Origin: Mytilus galloprovincialis
Lineage: Eukaryota; Mollusca; Bivalvia; Mytilida; Mytilidae
Assembly: GCF_965363235.1 (NCBI RefSeq)
Contig: NC_134850.1
Span: 37,816,602 to 37,880,601, forward strand
Direction of reading: 5' to 3'
DNA: 64,000 nucleotides
Every line of letters begins with the position of its first letter. The stretch's first letter is position 1. A model generated the notes under the pieces. It was not told the DNA's origin, ran no database searches, and saw only the letters and a list, made by a program, of their open reading frames with translations. Below, in pieces: positions 60,193 through 64,000 of this stretch. A program made the translations under genes and the position numbers.

Positions 60193-61653
60193 AGTCAAAC
60201 CGGCACCTGGTTAAATTGGCACCTGTTCAAATCGGCACCCGGTATAGTCAAATCGGCACCTGGTTAAATCAACACCTGATATATTCAATTCGTCACCCAT
60301 GTTAAATATATATTTTTAACAGTATTTTAAGCAAAAAGAGTAAAAATAAGAAAGGGGTTGCCAGATTTGTTATAGTATTTAAGCAAAAAGAGTTAAATAC
60401 CTAAGGAAGGGATTGTCCAAAAATATTAACTTTCACATTTTTGGGGGTTCATGTACATTTTGTATATATTTATTTTTCTCAACTAAATGTGTATGTTCCA
60501 GACCGTATGAGTATTTGGACCGTACATGTACGGTCTGGACCGTATGCGTACTTTTTCAAAATACTCATACGGTCGAACCGTATGCATACGGTCTGATTAA
60601 TATCGTTAAGAAGTTGCTCAAGTTTATAAGTTACAAATGCATGTAAAGTTCATGTACAGATCAACATAACTTAACTCTCAAATTAATATGGAAAAGTTCC
60701 AATTGTAATTGGAATAAAAACTTTATTTTTTAACTAATACAAAAATTCACGCTTATTAAATCTGTTAATATCTTGTATTTAGCATGTCGATCAGTAATAC
60801 ATTAATTGAATTATGATCATAGAAATTTACGATATCGGAAATTAACATGATGTGGGACGACAATTTTAGAATATTAGAAACTTTACAAAATAATGCAAAT
60901 GCAAAGGAACATGAATGAACTGCAAACATGTAAATGTAAAAAATATATCATTAATTGTGGTAGTAAGTGTCACCTTGGGCGAGAGTACCAAAATAGGATT
61001 CAGATATACAATTAAACAAATATTTAATTTCAATTGTTCAATTTATCCATCTAAAAGTAATTGTAATGAACACAATTTATAAAACTAAAAATAAAGATTG
61101 TGATAAATGGTTAGCTTGTACTGGACCATACGCGTCTACTCATACGGTCCGACAGTACGCGTATGGTGGGACCGTACGATTATACGTATACAGTCCAGAC
61201 CGTACGCGTGCGGTCCAAATACTCATATGGTCTGGAACATGTATTTTTAATTATATATATGAGGTATATTTAGGAATTAACGGTATTGGATATTTTGTTA
61301 TGCATTTTTTAACCAGTTGAGCATTTTACAGGAGTGTTGGCTTAATGCTGTTTAAACTTTCCTGAAAAAGAACACCTTAAATTTGCTATTATTTGGCATG
61401 AAAGTTTGATTTATTGAAAGGTACTCGTAGTTTTCCATTTTATTTTTCTAATTGTCTCATTGTTAAAACAACAGCTTGGGTAAGGGCTTCGTTGTTTTCC
61501 TTTATACACAACAACATATTAACTATGTACTTGGTAAAAGTTATTAATTAATTGAATAGAAAATATTATAACAAATATTATTGGATGCCGAATTGAGTTC
61601 AAATAGGTGCCGATTTGACTAGATGCCGATTTAACCAGGTGCCGATTTGAGTT
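60193..61653. mobile_element. Outer inverted-repeat element with 'ccggcacctggttaaa' arms
   Basis: The left arm (60193-60310) has several copies of 'atcggcacctggttaaat' and the right arm (61590-61653) the inverted set ('taaccaggtgccgatttgag'). Between the arms lie a second inverted-repeat pair (60490-61243) and AT-rich sequence. There is no transposase frame. The total is about 1.46 kb. The family is unknown to me. Confidence 0.6.
60490..61243. mobile_element. Inner inverted-repeat element made of 'ggaccgtatg' arrays
   Basis: Left arm 60490-60598 and right arm 61119-61243 are inverted copies (gttccagaccgtatgagt against actcatatggtctggaac). Each arm is itself an array of alternating-orientation 'ggaccgtaygngta' words. 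The centre is AT-rich and non-coding. It is nested in 60193-61653. Confidence 0.65.
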
Positions 61654-62177
61654 GTACATTTCAAATCCTCTGCGATCGTTTGCGGTATTTTCTTATGACA
61701 CCCTGTTTTCGATCATCAAACAGAAGTAGAAACTGCTTTAAAATGATTCTAGAACGCTTCATGATTGTTAAAATAAGTTTAATTCACCTAAAAACAATTT
61801 TGAACTTTGCGATGTCTTGAAAGGAAGTTTAAAAAGCACGTGTAAAAGAAGAAATTAACCGGTGAGAGTCGAAATCCGTACATGACAGATATCACTATAA
61901 TACGACTTTGAAAATAAAACAGTTCTATCCTTTTGTAAAACAGTCTTTAATATTCCTATCACATTAATGTTTGAAGGGTCTTAAGTTTATACAAACCATT
62001 TAAGTCGGTATGAAACACCAAAACGGAATGAACAATAACCGATTACGTTTTGTAGTTTACAAATTCTAAATGCATTGAACCGAAAGGAGAAATTTGTAAT
62101 GAAAGGTTTAGTTTTTATATTTATCACTTTTAATTTGATATTAAATAGAAATAACTTATTAATATGGATGAGTTAAA
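61654..62177. other. No gene recognised
   Basis: Between the nested inverted-repeat element and the array-bearing element. I see no cassette motif, RNA gene or clear repeat. Confidence 0.5.
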
Positions 62178-63027
62178 ACAAGTGAAACTGCGAGCTACTG
62201 CTCACTGATGATACCCCCGCCGCAAGTGGATAATATTAATAGTGTAAAAATATGGAAGTGTTCGGTAAACAGGAAGTTGTCGAGTGATGAATCTGAAAAC
62301 GCATCACACGGTATAGTTTACTTATAAAAATCCTGAAACCAAATTTCAGAAATCCTTGTATTGTAGTTCCTGAGAAAAATGTGACGAAAATTTTTAACTT
62401 GGTTATCATGTGTAAAATCATACAAGTGTTCGGTAAACAGGAAGTTGTCTAGTGATGAATCTGAAAACGCATCACACGGTATACCTGACTTATATAAATC
62501 CTGAAACCAAATTTCAGAAATCCTTGTATTGTAGTTCCTGAGAAAAATGTGACGAAAATTTTCAACTTGGCTATCATGTGTAAAATCATACAAGTGTTCG
62601 GTAAACAGGAAGTTGTCGAGTGATGAATCTGAAAACGCATCACACGGTATAGCTGACTTATATAAATCCTGAAACCAAATTTCAGAAATCCTTGTATTGT
62701 AGTTCCTTAGAAAAATGTGACGAAAATTTTCAACTTGGCTATCATGTGTAAAATCAGACAAGTGTTCGGTAAACAGGAAGTTGTCAAGTGATGAATCTGA
62801 AAACGCATCACACGGTATGGCTGACATATATAAATGTTGATACCAAATTACAGAAAGGGTGGATGTGTAGTTCCTGAGAAAAATGTGACGAAAGTTTCAT
62901 GGGACGGACTGACTGACGGACTGACGGACGGACGGACGGACGGACTGATGGACGGACTGACGGACGGACGGACTGACAGACAGAGGTAAAACAGTATACC
63001 CCCCCTTTTTTAAAGCGGGGGTATAAT
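62178..63027 (+). mobile_element. Array-bearing element M6, long copy
   Basis: Same ends as 40518-40993 ('aacaagtgaaactgcgagct' and 'aaagcgggggtataa'), with four units of about 170 bp ('gtgttcggtaaacaggaagt' near 62259, 62428, 62596 and 62763) and a long GGAC/GGACT run (62908-62980). The second and third units are nearly identical, so the array expanded recently. A 169-residue open frame on the minus strand follows the array and is probably not a gene. Confidence 0.75.
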
Positions 63028-64000
63028 TATAAGTTTGAAAAATCATGAGAGCGCCCTCTACAATATCAATAACAAAGATGGCGGAACGTAAACAAATCAC
63101 CTCGCCGTGAATATTGAACTTGTTCTCTTATTTCTTGCTAATTGTACTATATAGTCCGCATCCCCACTGGAAGGTCCAATTTTGGAGAATAAAAGCGCGG
63201 ACTATACAAGCCTTCCTATGGACAGGTCAACATTTTTGTTGTAAATACAATAAAGAATGTAAACTGGTTCCCTTCCGACTACAACACTTTGTTTGAGTGT
63301 AGCAGAATACAAGCAGATACCAGTTAGTTTGTAAAATAGTAAATATGAAACCGAGTGCGGTAGGCGGAGGCAATAATCGACTTCCTGTTGTTCTGGTCAA
63401 TGGTATTGGAACAATGCCGCTGACGCGTCATTTTCCAAAAACGTACCCCAAAACATTGTGAATGGTTTAAAACGTTCTAAACAATGGAAACTTAACCAAT
63501 GACATAACGTTATTTTCATTTTGGTGTACAAACAATGAAATTACCCATAGTCCTTTAGATTCTGAAAAGGCGAATTAATCTATATCATTCAACAATACAA
63601 GTAGTACCAAAACATCTTTTCACAAAACCTGCATAAGGGCTAATCCTTTTAAAACATACATTAGACACAAGACAGGCGCTATGAAATTTTAAGTAATTGT
63701 AGAAGACCAATCCTTTTTTGTACAATGTAAGTGAGTCATAATATTGCCTATATAGGTGTTTATCCCACGGAAGAGAGGATTTCTGTGGTAACCAGTTGAG
63801 TTTTTAAAAGAATAACTTTTAGTGGTAACACAATGCAGGAGTTAAATCCTCATTCCTTTAAAATCTAAATATTTTGTAAGATAAAATAGAAACAACCAAA
63901 TGTTTATCTCTCATATTTTTTATCAAGTAAAAAAAAAATAAAAAAAATTGGAGGACTTTAACTGATTTTCTGAAATGTAAAAAGTTATAACTGCTAATAT
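63028..64000. other. Mostly unique sequence; possible promoter or 5' end of an unseen gene
   Basis: Only one local feature stands out: 'aacaaagatggcggaac' at 63072-63088, which resembles a YY1 site or a strong start-codon context. The plus-strand frame from this ATG closes after ten codons unless it is spliced at the GT that follows 'gcggaac'. No cassette exon is visible. The remainder is AT-rich without recognised repeats. Confidence 0.35.

Noticed and set aside
62318-62827. 169-residue open frame on the minus strand with a 56-residue repeat
   Set aside because: It lies wholly inside the tandem array of a dispersed element, and the same array in the other copy (40518-40993) does not keep a comparable frame. 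Judged an accident of unit length.

Overview
The window looks like nuclear DNA of a bivalve mollusc, most likely a mytilid mussel. It is AT-rich, its coding sequence lies in short exons with GT/AG introns, and its dispersed repeats are ones I remember (unverified) from mussel sequence. Examples are the repeat ending in 'cattggcaatcataccacat', the element ending in 'gtaggtggggcat', and elements with internal arrays. I see no prokaryotic gene, tRNA, rRNA or CRISPR array.

Positions 394-59552 are one giant, incomplete protein-coding gene on the minus strand. I resolved 64 exons by eye. They form 19 tandem copies (R1-R19, numbered 5' to 3' along the gene, so R1 is at the right) of a protein unit of about 190-200 residues made of four segments, A-B-C-D. 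A is about 70 residues with six cysteines (SCTGxxCC and DPC motifs). B is a 14-residue strand-like link encoded by an exon of exactly 43 nt where it is separate. C is about 54 residues with three cysteines (SVCFES..C and LPKPxCDW). D is about 50-60 residues with one cysteine (DFSLxxW...LLEELGIxxYL..C...NGW). Intron phases repeat strictly: phase 1 before A, phase 1 between A and B, phase 2 between B and C, phase 1 between C and D. Each cassette is therefore symmetric and can be duplicated without disturbing the frame. The exons sum to about 10.8 kb, or about 3,600 residues, with neither the start nor the stop codon in the window. The product is probably secreted or extracellular (even cysteine count, frequent NxS/T sequons). 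I do not recognise the family and assign no function.

The gene's history can be read from its structure. A and B are separate exons in R1-R4, R14 and R16-R19, but fused in R5-R13 and R15. One dispersed repeat sits in the same intron, in the same orientation, in five consecutive cassettes (R6-R10). Cysteines are lost in pairs within single cassettes, which suggests the disulfide pattern.

The introns are full of non-autonomous DNA elements and other repeats. They include hairpin MITEs, a pogo/Tigger-like 1.5 kb element with a nested GC-rich element, a 3.9 kb long-TIR element inserted into a MITE, two elements flanked by TTAA, and several elements with internal tandem arrays. Some of these end within a few bases of splice donors. 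The right end (59553-64000) has no recognisable exon of this gene. It holds a nested two-level inverted-repeat element and an array-bearing element, then mostly unique sequence.
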